This document shows positions 15,358 to 24,313 of a stretch of DNA of 64,000 nt, one piece after another. The position numbers were made by a program, and so were the translations under genes. The notes under the pieces are model-generated. The model had not been told where the DNA came from. It ran no database searches and saw only the letters and a list, made by a program, of their open reading frames with translations. Numbering within the stretch: position 1 is the stretch's first letter; every line of letters starts with the position of its first letter. This DNA is from Brucella pseudogrignonensis (GTDB taxonomy: Bacteria > Pseudomonadota > Alphaproteobacteria > Rhizobiales > Rhizobiaceae): contig NZ_JAVLAT010000002.1 in assembly GCF_032190615.1 (NCBI RefSeq), forward strand, positions 1,292,001-1,356,000, in the 5' to 3' direction.

Positions 15358-16674
15358 TCACAGGCCGTATTGCTTGCGCGCAATATCCCCAAGTCCAGCT
15401 GCATCCAGATTTTTCAGTGGCGCAAGAAATGTGACCTGAATTACGCCCGGGTCACGACCAATCTCAATGGCTCCGTTGACAGTTGCCCGATTACGGACCT
15501 CTGCGACTGTCATGCCAAGGAGCTTGGATGCACGCTCCAGACCGTTGACGATAGCGGCATTCATATTTTGTGCAGTTCCAACGACAGAAATCGGCGCCAC
15601 TTCCTCAGTTCTTTCCACGCCCCATTGTTGTGCTAATTTGGACGCTTTCTGCTTTTCTTCCTCGGTGAATGGGCGGGCCAGAGGAGGCAAGTCTTCCAGT
15701 AGTGGAAATAATACGGGTCCGTCATTGTTGTATTTTTTCAGTACTTCAACCTGAAGCGTCACACTTCCTGCAACATCCATAGTGTGACCAGCGATTTCTC
15801 CATCGCCCTGCGACGCATGCATGTCGCCCATATAGACGCCAGCGCCCTTAACTTTTACAGGACAAACTATAACCGCACCTGCACGAACAGCGTCGATATC
15901 CATGTGTCCATCAGTCTTATGCTCAAGAAGCTGTTCTGGTGTAAGCGCGTAACTGTGAGGAGCACCGACAAGGAAGGAACCGAAATCACCTGCATTGTGC
16001 GAGTCTGGCATCGCTATGGATGGAGTTGTGCCTAGCTGACCCAAGAACGGCCGCATTCGAACGATCGCGCCAACAAGGTCAGCAGGAGCATAATTCAAGA
16101 TTGAGTGCTGCACGGAGTTGTCTGGCAATGAGGCATAGTGATCTGCATTTTCGGCAATCTTACGTGCTGCATCCTGCGGTAGTGTCACGCCTATTGACTG
16201 CGTATCATCGAAAATGACCGTATAACCGTGCTCCATGGTGAACGGCTTTATGGGTTCTCCACACTTGTCACAGCGGACGGAATCCTGCCCCACTCCTTCG
16301 ATATGTGTTTCAGGCCAGACTTCGTCGCAGATAGGGCAGCGGGCCGCCACGAAGGGGTCGCCCAAACAAAACTGGTTCGAAACTGTGTCATGACCTGAAG
16401 CTGTCGCTAGCGACGTGACAGATATGTCTCGAATACGAATAACTACGCCATCACCGACCTCAGCTCCATCGATGAAAACGGGCTTGGTTACCTCATGACC
16501 ACCACGCAACCGTGGGGTTATCATTGGCCCCCAACAGCCGGGAGCAGTATTTGATATGATTGTGCCGCCGCTTTGCAATGGTCCGAGCATTGGCTCGTTC
16601 GGGTCCAAAACGCTATTCGTGAACCCATCAACCACAATGCTCCGCTTAGCGCCAGAAAAGTTGCCATCCGCCAT
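15358..16674 (-). CDS. Acetamidase/formamidase family protein (cargo)
   Basis: 438 residues. Family landmarks include WGPMITPRLRGGHE, DGVVIRIRDISV, YMGDMHASQGDGEIAGHTMDVAG and LLGM near the C-terminus, as in FmdA/AmdA amidohydrolases that release ammonia from short amides. A four-Cys insert (CPICDEVWPE ... CDKCGEP, about residues 117-142) should bind a metal. The product is cytoplasmic. It is a metabolic gene with no phage role, on its own in the prophage and convergent with the defence-like gene. The substrate cannot be read from the sequence. Confidence 0.85.
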   Translation of the reverse strand: MADGNFSGAKRSIVVDGFTNSVLDPNEPMLGPLQSGGTIISNTAPGCWGPMITPRLRGGHEVTKPVFIDGAEVGDGVVIRIRDISVTSLATASGHDTVSNQFCLGDPFVAARCPICDEVWPETHIEGVGQDSVRCDKCGEPIKPFTMEHGYTVIFDDTQSIGVTLPQDAARKIAENADHYASLPDNSVQHSILNYAPADLVGAIVRMRPFLGQLGTTPSIAMPDSHNAGDFGSFLVGAPHSYALTPEQLLEHKTDGHMDIDAVRAGAVIVCPVKVKGAGVYMGDMHASQGDGEIAGHTMDVAGSVTLQVEVLKKYNNDGPVLFPLLEDLPPLARPFTEEEKQKASKLAQQWGVERTEEVAPISVVGTAQNMNAAIVNGLERASKLLGMTVAEVRNRATVNGAIEIGRDPGVIQVTFLAPLKNLDAAGLGDIARKQYGL

Positions 16675-16744
16675 AACAGTCTCCCTTTAGTTTGTTCTGA
16701 CTGTAGCTTTCACAAAAGTTTTTTCTACCCAATTTTATGCGTCT

Positions 16745-18919
16745 TTACGCCGCTCGAACAAACGTCGTCGCCCTGCGCTGAACAGGATCTCGGTCTTCCA
16801 CCTTCATTAAGAAGCCCTCCGCGAACAGCGCCTTGGTGATCATCCCGACACGCTTCTTGTCGGTCTCTTCATCGACGTCCAGCTGCAGCGCATACGCAAC
16901 GGCACGCCCAACCCAATCCTTTGCCTGCGGTGCTGGCTTATACATGCCGCCGTTCACAACACCACGGATTGCGTCGCGTTCGTCTGCAGTCAACGTTTCT
17001 GCAACTTCCTCGCTCGTCGGCCATGCCCACGAAGTCACGACCGGTGCATGATCCTGAGGCTTGGTCAGGCCTTGCCCATTCCCCAGCGCGACACTTTCCA
17101 GCTTCCGCCAGTCAGCCTTGTGCGACAGCGCCGACAAGTTGGACTTGCCATAGACCACGCTGAAATATGAAAACCGCGCTTCGTGTGTAAGGCCGGCCTC
17201 GCTGGCTTGCGCTTCCGACATGCGGTTAAGCACGCGTACCGAACGCGCTGCGCCGATCAGCGAAACTGCACCGCGTGCATCTTCTACAGTCGCTTCACGA
17301 TCGCTCACCTTGCGCAGATGATGCACGATGTCGATTGAGCAGTTCGTGCGATCCGCGACCTGCGCCCAGAGCTTTGCCACCTTGTCGATTGCACCGTTGT
17401 CGTTTTCATTCACCTGGTGCGTCGACACGAACGGATCAACAATCATCACGTCAATGCCGAGCTCAGAGATCGTTTCAACGACAGCTTCAACAACTGGCTC
17501 CTGAATGCGCACGCCTTTCTTGTCGTCGATCGCAATGACCAATTCCTGCTCGCGGCCTGTGTCCAGAAACAGATGCCCATCGATATCAGCTGGCTTCAGA
17601 TTGAAATGAATGCATGCCGCCATGATACGGCGCTCAAGCTCGTCGCGCGGATCTTCGGCATTGAACAACCACACCTTTAGACGCTTCGGAGGCTTCGTGC
17701 CATTGAGCGCTTTACCTGACGCCATGGCCAGCGCCTCGACGATGCTGTTCGCAGTTTTGCCGAGCCCCCCCGGCGCGACTGTCACCGAGACATACTTCCG
17801 AATGAAGTGTTTGCCGAACGCAAATTCGCGCCGTGGTAGCGTCGCCGGGTCTTTCCAAACGAAAGGCGTCGCGATGATTGCTCGTTTGTTTTCAGTGGCT
17901 TGCTCCGGTTCGCTTGTAGATGAATCAAATCTCGAAACTGGCTCGTCAACAGCATCAGTGCGCGCCTCAGCTTTGGCCAGTCCATTGGCAATCATGCGGC
18001 TGATATCCACCAGACGTGTGTTGTCGTTGTCATTCTGCGGCACACTACGCGGGCTGCGCGCACCGGCTGCCAAGCCGTTGTCGATGGTCTTGACGCAGCG
18101 CGGCCAATCTCGGCCCCATCCTCGTGCCACATCTTGCAGCAGGGCGCGTGCTTCGGATTCAGCCAGAGCGCCAGCCCCGACAAAAGTGCCCAAGCGGAAC
18201 GCAGCATCGTTCAGGCGGTTGTTGCGGTTGCCCATCGGTTCAAGCGCAAGATCGTCCAGCTCGGATTGAACTGCACGCTCGACATAACGGTCGTTGATCT
18301 TGCCGCTGACAGACGGTGCCGCGGTGTAAGTGCTTTCGTATGAGCGCGGCAGCACAAGCTCCAGCAACCATTCTGGCGCGTCGACCGGCTCTTGCTCAGA
18401 CACCCAGCGATAAGGCAGGCCGACCTCCGGTACGCTCCCGGCTGCAATGACATACCCTCCGTCACCGCGCACATCGACGCCGGAGCCAAGCGCGCCGCGG
18501 TTGCGAACGCCCTGACGATGACGAAAGAAATAGTGACGGCCGCCGCTCGTGGTTTCTGCGGTCAGTGTTGCAGGCAGCGCGCCGTGTGCAGCCTCCAGCG
18601 CTGCAAGTGTTTCGTCACCGCCGTGTTTCGGGTCGATATCGAGCACCCATGCGCCAATCGGGGCACCGGTTGGCACCCCGATCATAGCGGAGGGATTGCG
18701 GCGCCAGTATTCGCGAACAATGCGCTCGTTTAGCGTTGCTCCACGGAACCCGTTTGATGTCAGAGGCGTTTTAGTAGCGAGGATTTCAATTTCGCCGGTT
18801 TGTGGATCGATGATTTTCTCGTCGCAGTGGCGGCAGGGAAATACTGGCCAGTTTTGCGCCTGATACGACAGCGCAACATCGAGCATTGGGTCGGTATTGA
18901 GTTCCTGCAAAATATGCAT
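16745..18919 (-). CDS. Primase-polymerase / RepA-like helicase fusion protein
   Basis: 724 residues. Residues about 15-200 are a bifunctional primase-polymerase (prim-pol) domain with VLDIDPKHGG (metal-binding Asp pair) and TSGGRHYFF. After a linker, residues about 345-600 are a RecA-like hexameric ATPase: Walker A APGGLGKTAN, Walker B VMIVDPF, and IDIVHHLRK. The C-terminal part looks like a winged helix. Such proteins prime and unwind DNA at the phage origin. The gene is divergent from 18949, with only 29 bases between the starts. Confidence 0.85.
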   Translation of the reverse strand: MHILQELNTDPMLDVALSYQAQNWPVFPCRHCDEKIIDPQTGEIEILATKTPLTSNGFRGATLNERIVREYWRRNPSAMIGVPTGAPIGAWVLDIDPKHGGDETLAALEAAHGALPATLTAETTSGGRHYFFRHRQGVRNRGALGSGVDVRGDGGYVIAAGSVPEVGLPYRWVSEQEPVDAPEWLLELVLPRSYESTYTAAPSVSGKINDRYVERAVQSELDDLALEPMGNRNNRLNDAAFRLGTFVGAGALAESEARALLQDVARGWGRDWPRCVKTIDNGLAAGARSPRSVPQNDNDNTRLVDISRMIANGLAKAEARTDAVDEPVSRFDSSTSEPEQATENKRAIIATPFVWKDPATLPRREFAFGKHFIRKYVSVTVAPGGLGKTANSIVEALAMASGKALNGTKPPKRLKVWLFNAEDPRDELERRIMAACIHFNLKPADIDGHLFLDTGREQELVIAIDDKKGVRIQEPVVEAVVETISELGIDVMIVDPFVSTHQVNENDNGAIDKVAKLWAQVADRTNCSIDIVHHLRKVSDREATVEDARGAVSLIGAARSVRVLNRMSEAQASEAGLTHEARFSYFSVVYGKSNLSALSHKADWRKLESVALGNGQGLTKPQDHAPVVTSWAWPTSEEVAETLTADERDAIRGVVNGGMYKPAPQAKDWVGRAVAYALQLDVDEETDKKRVGMITKALFAEGFLMKVEDRDPVQRRATTFVRAA

Positions 18920-18948
18920 AAAATCTCCGTCATTAATGGGGTGGGTGC

Positions 18949-19446
18949 ATGTTTTTCAAACGATCTGTGAAATCGCCTCTGGCAATCAAGGCGCAGAAGT
19001 CTCTAGCGTTTATAAATAACAAGATTATTCAGCACTTTAGCGACATTGATGGGCTAAGTGTGGAGCAGCGCGTTTGGGAACATGAAGACGGGAAAGTTCC
19101 TTCGCTCCCTAAGAACCGCAAAGCTCTTTACTCATTTCACCTCCAAGGAAATCTCCGCACGTTGAAGGTCGGCCAAGTAAGCCAGAATAATCAGGCACGA
19201 TACAGCTTCCATCATTACAATGTGATTCCAGCGCTAAGCAGCACGTTGGCCAGAAGCATCTGCGATAGATCACCAATCCCTGATGTGAACTTCACTCTAG
19301 AAACAGTGAATGAATGGATCAAAAAGAATACCGTGAGGATCGACTTTCTTCTTCCTATAAACACGCCTCAGAGCGCGATGAATACGCTCGAAGCAGCACT
19401 TATCGGCGAATGGGCACCGCTTTATGAGGGAAAAAGAGGTTCTTAA
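18949..19446 (+). CDS. GIY-YIG-like nuclease family protein
   Basis: 165 residues. The centre shows LYSFHLQGNLRTLKVGQVSQNNQARYSFHHYN and, near the end, TLEAALIGEWAPLYEGK. These are the Tyr, Lys/Arg and terminal Glu positions of a divergent GIY-YIG superfamily seen in plasmids and prophages. It is one of the few plus-strand genes of the early region and is convergent with the methyltransferase at 19450 (3-base gap). A restriction or DNA-transfer role is possible. The family call is from memory of the motif, not a search. Confidence 0.5.
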   Translation: MFFKRSVKSPLAIKAQKSLAFINNKIIQHFSDIDGLSVEQRVWEHEDGKVPSLPKNRKALYSFHLQGNLRTLKVGQVSQNNQARYSFHHYNVIPALSSTLARSICDRSPIPDVNFTLETVNEWIKKNTVRIDFLLPINTPQSAMNTLEAALIGEWAPLYEGKRGS

Positions 19447-19449
19447 CCG

Positions 19450-20151
19450 TCACGCCACACAGCTGCTACCTAGATAATTGTCATTGGCTGCCCGCAGATG
19501 GGGTGCGTTTGCTAAGTAGTTTGCTATCGAGAACCCCATCGGAAAAGCGCTTCGTATGTTGGCGCGTTCAGGCCCCGGCGGCACCGTCCATATTCGAGTG
19601 TCAGGCACCCCTAAACTATTGTCACGTTGCTGAGGTGGCATTTTATACCCGTTGAACGCCCACAGGCAGGTCCGTTTGACATAGTTATCGCCTGCGCAAA
19701 GTGCAGTGTAATCGGCGGGGTGAAACGTATGGCTTGGCTTTCCGAATATTTTACTGAAAGCTGATACTGGGTTTTCGAAGAATCCCGGCGCACCTGACAA
19801 CAGGCACGTCATCCGACATTGCTCCGCTACGATAGAAGACTTCGCTTGAAAATATGGATCTTTGGCGCGCTTTTCTTCCCACCACCTAGCGCCGCTGACA
19901 GCGACGTCCGTGCATGGTGGAAAACCCGCCACAAAGACGATGTTACTTTCCCTAATGTGATGCGCTAGCAGTGGCGCGGCTTCAAGCACCGTTCCAGCGA
20001 ACCTCGTTATACGTCCGTCCTGATGCGTCATACCGTGCTGCGGGTCAACCATAAGAACGTTATAGCCATTTTCCGCCCATGGGGTTGCCATGGCGTCCGT
20101 CAGGTTGCAAAGCAGAATGACTAGTCCGCGGCTGTCGTCGTGTTTCATCAA
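19450..20151 (-). CDS. Phage DNA cytosine-methyltransferase-like protein
   Basis: 233 residues. NGYNVLMVDPQHG is a SAM-binding strand-turn, VFVAGFPPCTDVAVSGARWW resembles the catalytic PC motif of C5-methyltransferases, and GFFENPVS matches the ENV/ENP motif. Later VKRTCLWAF and FPMGFSIA fit motifs IX-X. The protein is shorter than classic Dcm enzymes and lacks an obvious large target domain. It may methylate or otherwise modify cytosine to protect phage DNA. Confidence 0.65.
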   Translation of the reverse strand: MMKHDDSRGLVILLCNLTDAMATPWAENGYNVLMVDPQHGMTHQDGRITRFAGTVLEAAPLLAHHIRESNIVFVAGFPPCTDVAVSGARWWEEKRAKDPYFQAKSSIVAEQCRMTCLLSGAPGFFENPVSAFSKIFGKPSHTFHPADYTALCAGDNYVKRTCLWAFNGYKMPPQQRDNSLGVPDTRIWTVPPGPERANIRSAFPMGFSIANYLANAPHLRAANDNYLGSSCVA

Positions 20152-20164
20152 AACGGCGCCCTTC

Positions 20165-20494
20165 CTAAAATGGTGCTTCTTTGAGTGCTTCCCGCATTCC
20201 TAGCCCGCAGCCTTCCCATGCGGCTTTCACCAGCATGCGTGCTTCTAGCTCATCGCAGTCTGCAAGGTCGGTTTTGCCTATGGAGCCAAGGAAGGCCCCA
20301 ACCGCCTCAACGCCGGTATCAAGGGCGCGCAATTCGTAAGGGTCGAGCCTGCGGCGTGTGCGGATATGCTCGGCAATGTCTGCGCACTCCTTGCATAGCC
20401 AACGGATCGGTTCTTTGCCCTCCTGCACGCCGAGTCCCACAGCGTGGCGGAAGCAGACGTGGCAAATGTCCTTGGCTGAGTTACACGTCATCAA
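20165..20494 (-). CDS. Small zinc-finger-like phage protein (possibly DUF6511)
   Basis: 109 residues with an N-terminal CHVCFRHAVG ... WLCKECADIAEH double CxxC, presumably binding one zinc, and a helical C-terminus (LEARMLVKAAWEGCGLGMREAL). I recall this as the DUF6511-like family of phage proteins without a known role. The start overlaps the Mrr-like gene by 14 bases. Confidence 0.55.
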   Translation of the reverse strand: MMTCNSAKDICHVCFRHAVGLGVQEGKEPIRWLCKECADIAEHIRTRRRLDPYELRALDTGVEAVGAFLGSIGKTDLADCDELEARMLVKAAWEGCGLGMREALKEAPF

Positions 20495-21347
20495 AAAATT
20501 CCCGGACCACGCTTACTTTCTCGACCATTTCTGTCTTGACGCCCATCCCCATTTCTTTCAGCAGAACGGCCAGCCTTTCTCCATCGATCAAGTCAATGGC
20601 AGGAACCCCGTCACGGGTCGCCTCACGTTTCGCGTCGGCTGTAAAGCGGCCAGTAGTCACAAAAAGGGCCTTATCTGTCCGACCCTGCATTGCACCACGA
20701 AAATCACGAACGTCTGGTGCACCAACTGTATTTTTAAACCGCTTGCATTGAGCGAGGACACGGAACGAAAGAACGCTGTTGACTTGCACCTGTCCAAGGA
20801 TGTCTATGCCGTCATCTCCGCTACGTCCCACCACTTCCACATGCGAAAAGCCTAGCTGCAAAAGCAAAAGTCGCGTCAAACGCTCGAAAGCATCTGCCGG
20901 CATAGCTTTCAGTGTGTTCAGAAGTTCATTTTGCCATTGTGTTTCTTCTTCTGCCTCCACAACATCTTCGTCCACCTGTTCAGCTTCGCTGACCTTATTC
21001 TTCGCTTTGCTGGATAAGGAAGCACGCCGTAAGGCAGGGAGCGATTCGATTTCTTGCTGCGTTGCTGAGCGTCCATACGGAGTTAATACCCAAACTCCGC
21101 GCTTAGGATTGTCCAGCGCCTTGGCCCACTTCAACCAAGACTGAACCCAACCAACTCGATAGCTTAGTTCTGATTGTGGTCCGTCCTTGTGCGGGATAGC
21201 CACAACTTCATCGGAAAGTGTCATGATTTCGGAAACTTTCTCAACCAATTGGTCTTTATCCGTAGAGCCACCCAAATCTCTGAACGCTTTGACCACCGGC
21301 CAAAAGAGCTGATCGTGATGTGGAACTTTGGACTGTTTCTTGAGCAT
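20481..21347 (-). CDS. Mrr-family restriction endonuclease
   Basis: About 288 residues. Residues 1-90 are the Mrr N-terminal winged-helix domain (VPHHDQLFWPVVKAFRDLGG ... GVWVLTPYG). After an acidic linker, the C-terminal catalytic domain has FERLTRLLLLQLGF, GDDGIDILGQ and VLAQCKRFKNTVG, i.e. the D-QxK core of type IV enzymes that cut methylated DNA. ATG at 21347 has GGGGG 6 bases upstream; an in-frame ATG at 21389 is an alternative. It lies between two methyltransferase genes. Confidence 0.85.
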   Translation of the reverse strand: MLKKQSKVPHHDQLFWPVVKAFRDLGGSTDKDQLVEKVSEIMTLSDEVVAIPHKDGPQSELSYRVGWVQSWLKWAKALDNPKRGVWVLTPYGRSATQQEIESLPALRRASLSSKAKNKVSEAEQVDEDVVEAEEETQWQNELLNTLKAMPADAFERLTRLLLLQLGFSHVEVVGRSGDDGIDILGQVQVNSVLSFRVLAQCKRFKNTVGAPDVRDFRGAMQGRTDKALFVTTGRFTADAKREATRDGVPAIDLIDGERLAVLLKEMGMGVKTEMVEKVSVVREFFDDV

Positions 21348-21403
21348 GACGCACCCCCGGTTTGACGATGCGCTATGCTGGCATTTCACCCGACTGCTTT
21401 CAA

Positions 21404-22660
21404 TCAGGCTACACGACTAAATAAATCTATTGGCTCGTTGTCGTTGACCACACTTGGCCGCGTTTTCGCAACAACAGGGCGCAGAGTCGCTGCAATACGC
21501 GCATGTGCGATCGGCATGTATTCTTCCTCACGCTCGCATCCGATAAATTTGAAGCCTTCCAGTAGAGCGGCCTTGCCCGTCGATCCACTGCCCATGAATG
21601 GGTCTAGAATGATGCCACCTGTCGGCGTGATGAGGCGGCATAGCCAGCGCATCAGGTCTGTAGGCTTGACGGTTGGGTGCGTGTTGGCACGAGTATTCTT
21701 AGTGCCACTGATGCAAGTTGCCTCTTCCCCTGCGAGTTGAGTAACCCTTGCAAGCGCGGAGGCTACCAATTTCTGTTCAAACCCATCAAGCCCATCATCC
21801 CGATCCTTCCGGCTTGCTTTGGCGCAGTAGAAGAAACGAGCTGGATCACCATCATTGGGAAATGCCGAAAGAACCTCATCGCTGCCGTCATGGACGATGT
21901 TTGCGGGCCAGCGATCCGGTTCATGCTCATTGCCCGCGGGAATACGTGTTCCATTGATATTAATGGCACCCGTACCATGGGAAAGGACATTCGCGGCAAC
22001 GGTGCCAGACAACGCCTTTCGCGCCAAGGCGATAGGCTCCCAAGCCGGTTTCAATGCTGTGCCCCATCCTAGCCATTCGCGAGCTTCGTCGGTAATGGGT
22101 TCACCCTTCTCAGTGCGCTCATACTCGGTGCCTTTAGCAACCTGACCAACAGTATTATCCTTGATTGCACCGGCTTTCCCGCGCCAGAAGCCGGCACTTT
22201 TGTCGATTTGCTTTGCAACATCATGGCTTTTGGGGAAGCCCGATCCATACAGCCAACCAAGCTGATCTCGGATTTCAAAACCAGCATCCTCGATCGCTAC
22301 AGCCATGCGGTGATAAGTGCGTGTACCGCTGAACGCGACGACGTGTCCGCCGGGCTTCAACACCCGCAGACATTCACGCCAGAAATCTTCGCTGAACGCG
22401 ACTTCTCCAGTATCCCACGACTTGCCCATGAAGCCCGCCGAAGCTCGCTGATAAGCTTCGTTGCCCTTTGCTGGTGCACTCCCAGGCTTTCCAAAGCGCT
22501 TGACGATACTGACAAGAGCATAAGGCGGGTCCGTTACAATACTGTCGATGGAATTATCCGCCAACGATCTGAGCACATCGCGGCAATCAGCTTGATATAT
22601 AGTGGCGTCGCCAACTGTTGCGCTTGGCGCAATATTGGCCCGTGGCAGATCTTCCTGCAT
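21404..22660 (-). CDS. Site-specific DNA methyltransferase (DPPY type, beta class)
   Basis: 418 residues. Motif IV IVTDPPYALV lies near residue 42 and the SAM motif DPFMGSGSTGKAALL near residue 365, the order of beta-class amino-methyltransferases (N6-adenine or N4-cytosine). GGHVVAFSGTRTYHRMA and QLGWLYGSGFPKSHDV are typical of the phage-borne members. The specificity is unknown. Translation starts after a leader copy (22668-22682) that is preceded by a perfect 8-bp hairpin at 22685-22707. Confidence 0.85.
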   Translation of the reverse strand: MQEDLPRANIAPSATVGDATIYQADCRDVLRSLADNSIDSIVTDPPYALVSIVKRFGKPGSAPAKGNEAYQRASAGFMGKSWDTGEVAFSEDFWRECLRVLKPGGHVVAFSGTRTYHRMAVAIEDAGFEIRDQLGWLYGSGFPKSHDVAKQIDKSAGFWRGKAGAIKDNTVGQVAKGTEYERTEKGEPITDEAREWLGWGTALKPAWEPIALARKALSGTVAANVLSHGTGAININGTRIPAGNEHEPDRWPANIVHDGSDEVLSAFPNDGDPARFFYCAKASRKDRDDGLDGFEQKLVASALARVTQLAGEEATCISGTKNTRANTHPTVKPTDLMRWLCRLITPTGGIILDPFMGSGSTGKAALLEGFKFIGCEREEEYMPIAHARIAATLRPVVAKTRPSVVNDNEPIDLFSRVA

Positions 22661-22714
22661 TCATTCTCTCCTCGTGTGTGGTAACCCGCCAGTTGGTGGC
22701 TGGCGGGCTGTAAG

Positions 22715-23002
22715 TTAAAGGATGGGTGCGCCACCGTGGCCGTTGGAGCAGAAAATCCCGTGTGGTGTCATTAACTGCGTTTCTCCGCATTCACTGCAAC
22801 GCGGAACGGCGACCCCTTGCTGCACGGCAGCAATCGAGAGTGTCAGGTCTGGAAACCAATCATCATAGGTGGCGACATTCATCCGTCCATCAGCCGCTGA
22901 ATTGTAACCGCACGGGCATTCGTATTCGTCGCGGATGTACAGGCCTACCCCGACGTCAACACATTCCGCTTCTGCCGTGCCGCCGCATTCGGGTCATTTC
23001 AT
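22715..23002 (-). pseudogene. Small zinc-ribbon gene with in-frame TGA at codon 3
   Basis: From the ATG at 23002 the frame reads Met-Lys-stop (TGA at 22994-22996), then stays open for 92 more codons to the TAA at 22715. The downstream sequence is protein-like: PECGGTAEAECVDVG, YECPCGYNS, a middle with DDWFPDLTLSIAAV, RCSECGETQL and a His/Gly-rich end. A Cys at codon 3 would complete a CPEC knuckle, so TGC to TGA is the simplest explanation. No alternative start precedes the first Cys pair. It is 20 bases after the 62-residue gene. Confidence 0.6.
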
Positions 23003-23022
23003 GAACTGATCGCCGTAGTTGG

Positions 23023-23211
23023 TCACAACACCTTCTCCATGCAGGCGCGCATTACACCACGCAGTTCATAGAAGTTGGACGCGTTATCAATTGCGTTCAT
23101 CAGGTACTCACGGTCTACCTGTTTCCTTGCCTCGTCGAGCCCTATCCCGTGCTCGCGCAAGCTTTTTATGCGCGGCACATAATCAGCCGGATCTATCTTG
23201 GTCCTCACCAC
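23023..23211 (-). CDS. Small phage protein, 62 residues, unknown function
   Basis: MVRTKIDPADYVPRIKSLR ... ELRGVMRACMEKVL is a fully helical, soluble product. The start overlaps the last 7 bases of the preceding gene, so it is cotranslated with it. No family is recognised. The tight coupling makes it a credible gene. Confidence 0.6.
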   Translation of the reverse strand: MVRTKIDPADYVPRIKSLREHGIGLDEARKQVDREYLMNAIDNASNFYELRGVMRACMEKVL

Positions 23212-23969
23212 GCCACCCTTTCCTCACGCACGTTAAAGCCCGGCACCTGACGCACACCGGCGCGCACGGTTTCCTCAGCCATTACTTGCACGACAGCTTT
23301 GAAACGGTCTGGCGCACGGCCATATGCCCAATCAAGCGCGACGCCTTCGTCGACCAGATCACAATGCCATACCGAACGAAGGCCAGCGCCAGTCGTTGCC
23401 GCCTTGTCTTCGCGCTTCGCCCAACGGTCAGCTTGTTTCGCTTCCTTGACCAGTTCCTCTGCCTGCTCGCGCGCTTCCAGATTACCAGCACTCGCCTGCA
23501 TGGCTTCCTGCGCTTCGCGGATTACGCGGTCAGCTTCTTCTCTTGCCAGCCGAGCAGCAGCTTCCTTTTCGGCGGCAACCTTATTGCGCCAAGGGGTCAG
23601 GAGCCCCTGCAGCACTTCCTTACCAAGCACGACCTTGCCCTTGCCTGACGTCTTAGTGTTGCCGATCAGTTTGTTGTAACGCGCCTGGATTTCAGCTTTG
23701 GCGTCGTCGTGTGGCTTGGCTTCAGTCTTGCGTGCGGTATCGGCACGATTGCCAGCCTCATGCAGCTTGTCATGGAGCTCGGTCACAGCGTCGGCGAGGG
23801 CCTGATTGTCGATCGCTTCGCCGTCTGCGAAGTTCTTCGCCTCGTCGAACAGGTCTTCGATTTCCTGCTTGATCGTCTCATATGCGGAGGTCGGCGGGTT
23901 GTTGTGTCCTGCCTGCGCCGAAGGTCTGGCGTTGTACGGATCGTACCTATCTGCGTCGATATTCTTCAT
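23205..23969 (-). CDS. Phage coiled-coil protein of unknown function
   Basis: 254 residues from the ATG at 23969, which directly follows a leader copy (23975-23990); the longer open frame has no ribosome site. Residues 30-190 are long Ala/Glu/Lys/Arg-rich helices (coiled coil). The last 65 residues form a separate domain with LRSVWHCDLVDEGVALDWAY and TVRAGVRQVPGFNVREERVAW, a motif I recall from phage recombination/replication modules. A DNA-metabolism role is inferred from neighbours. Confidence 0.65.
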   Translation of the reverse strand: MKNIDADRYDPYNARPSAQAGHNNPPTSAYETIKQEIEDLFDEAKNFADGEAIDNQALADAVTELHDKLHEAGNRADTARKTEAKPHDDAKAEIQARYNKLIGNTKTSGKGKVVLGKEVLQGLLTPWRNKVAAEKEAAARLAREEADRVIREAQEAMQASAGNLEAREQAEELVKEAKQADRWAKREDKAATTGAGLRSVWHCDLVDEGVALDWAYGRAPDRFKAVVQVMAEETVRAGVRQVPGFNVREERVAW

Positions 23970-24313
23970 GGTTTCTCCTCGTGTGGTTGGCTGGTGAGGC
24001 CGAGTGATGCTCATTGTGGTGGCGTCGTCAGTCTGTGCAACAGGAATCTAAAGTAAATGTAACTTTTACTTGCATGCCTTTGATGTTACGCTTGAATTGC
24101 GTATTGGCTTCCGGGTGGGGGCGCCGTACGCAGTCGCTCTGACAGCTCTAGCTGCAGGGCGACTTTTTTGGTTGCTGCACTAACAATTTGCAATTGCAAC
24201 AAACTGTCATTTCTGAATCCAGCGCTCGTACCTACTTATTGTTGGCACCCTGCTCGCAGGGCGGCACCCGTATCGCGCACCCCAAGCCCCCCGCCCAAAG
24301 CGCGATACGGGCC
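23970..24313. other. Gap with palindromes between the coiled-coil gene and the helicase gene
   Basis: Contains the leader copy for the coiled-coil gene, a 12-bp palindrome TTGCAATTGCAA (24188-24199) and a perfect 12-bp inverted repeat CCCGTATCGCGC (24267-24278) / GCGCGATACGGG (24300-24311) just after the helicase stop. The latter lacks a U-run on either side, so it may be an mRNA-processing or regulatory hairpin rather than a simple terminator. No convincing ORF longer than 20 codons is seen. Confidence 0.4.

Noticed and set aside
22994..22996. TGA as selenocysteine codon
   Set aside because: No sign of a SECIS-like hairpin directly downstream, and the site is a zinc-binding Cys in a phage ribbon protein; nonsense mutation is simpler.
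24181..24240. 20-codon minus ORF (MTVCCNCKLL...)
   Set aside because: Two Cys pairs look attractive, but there is no ribosome site and the ORF is too short to support.
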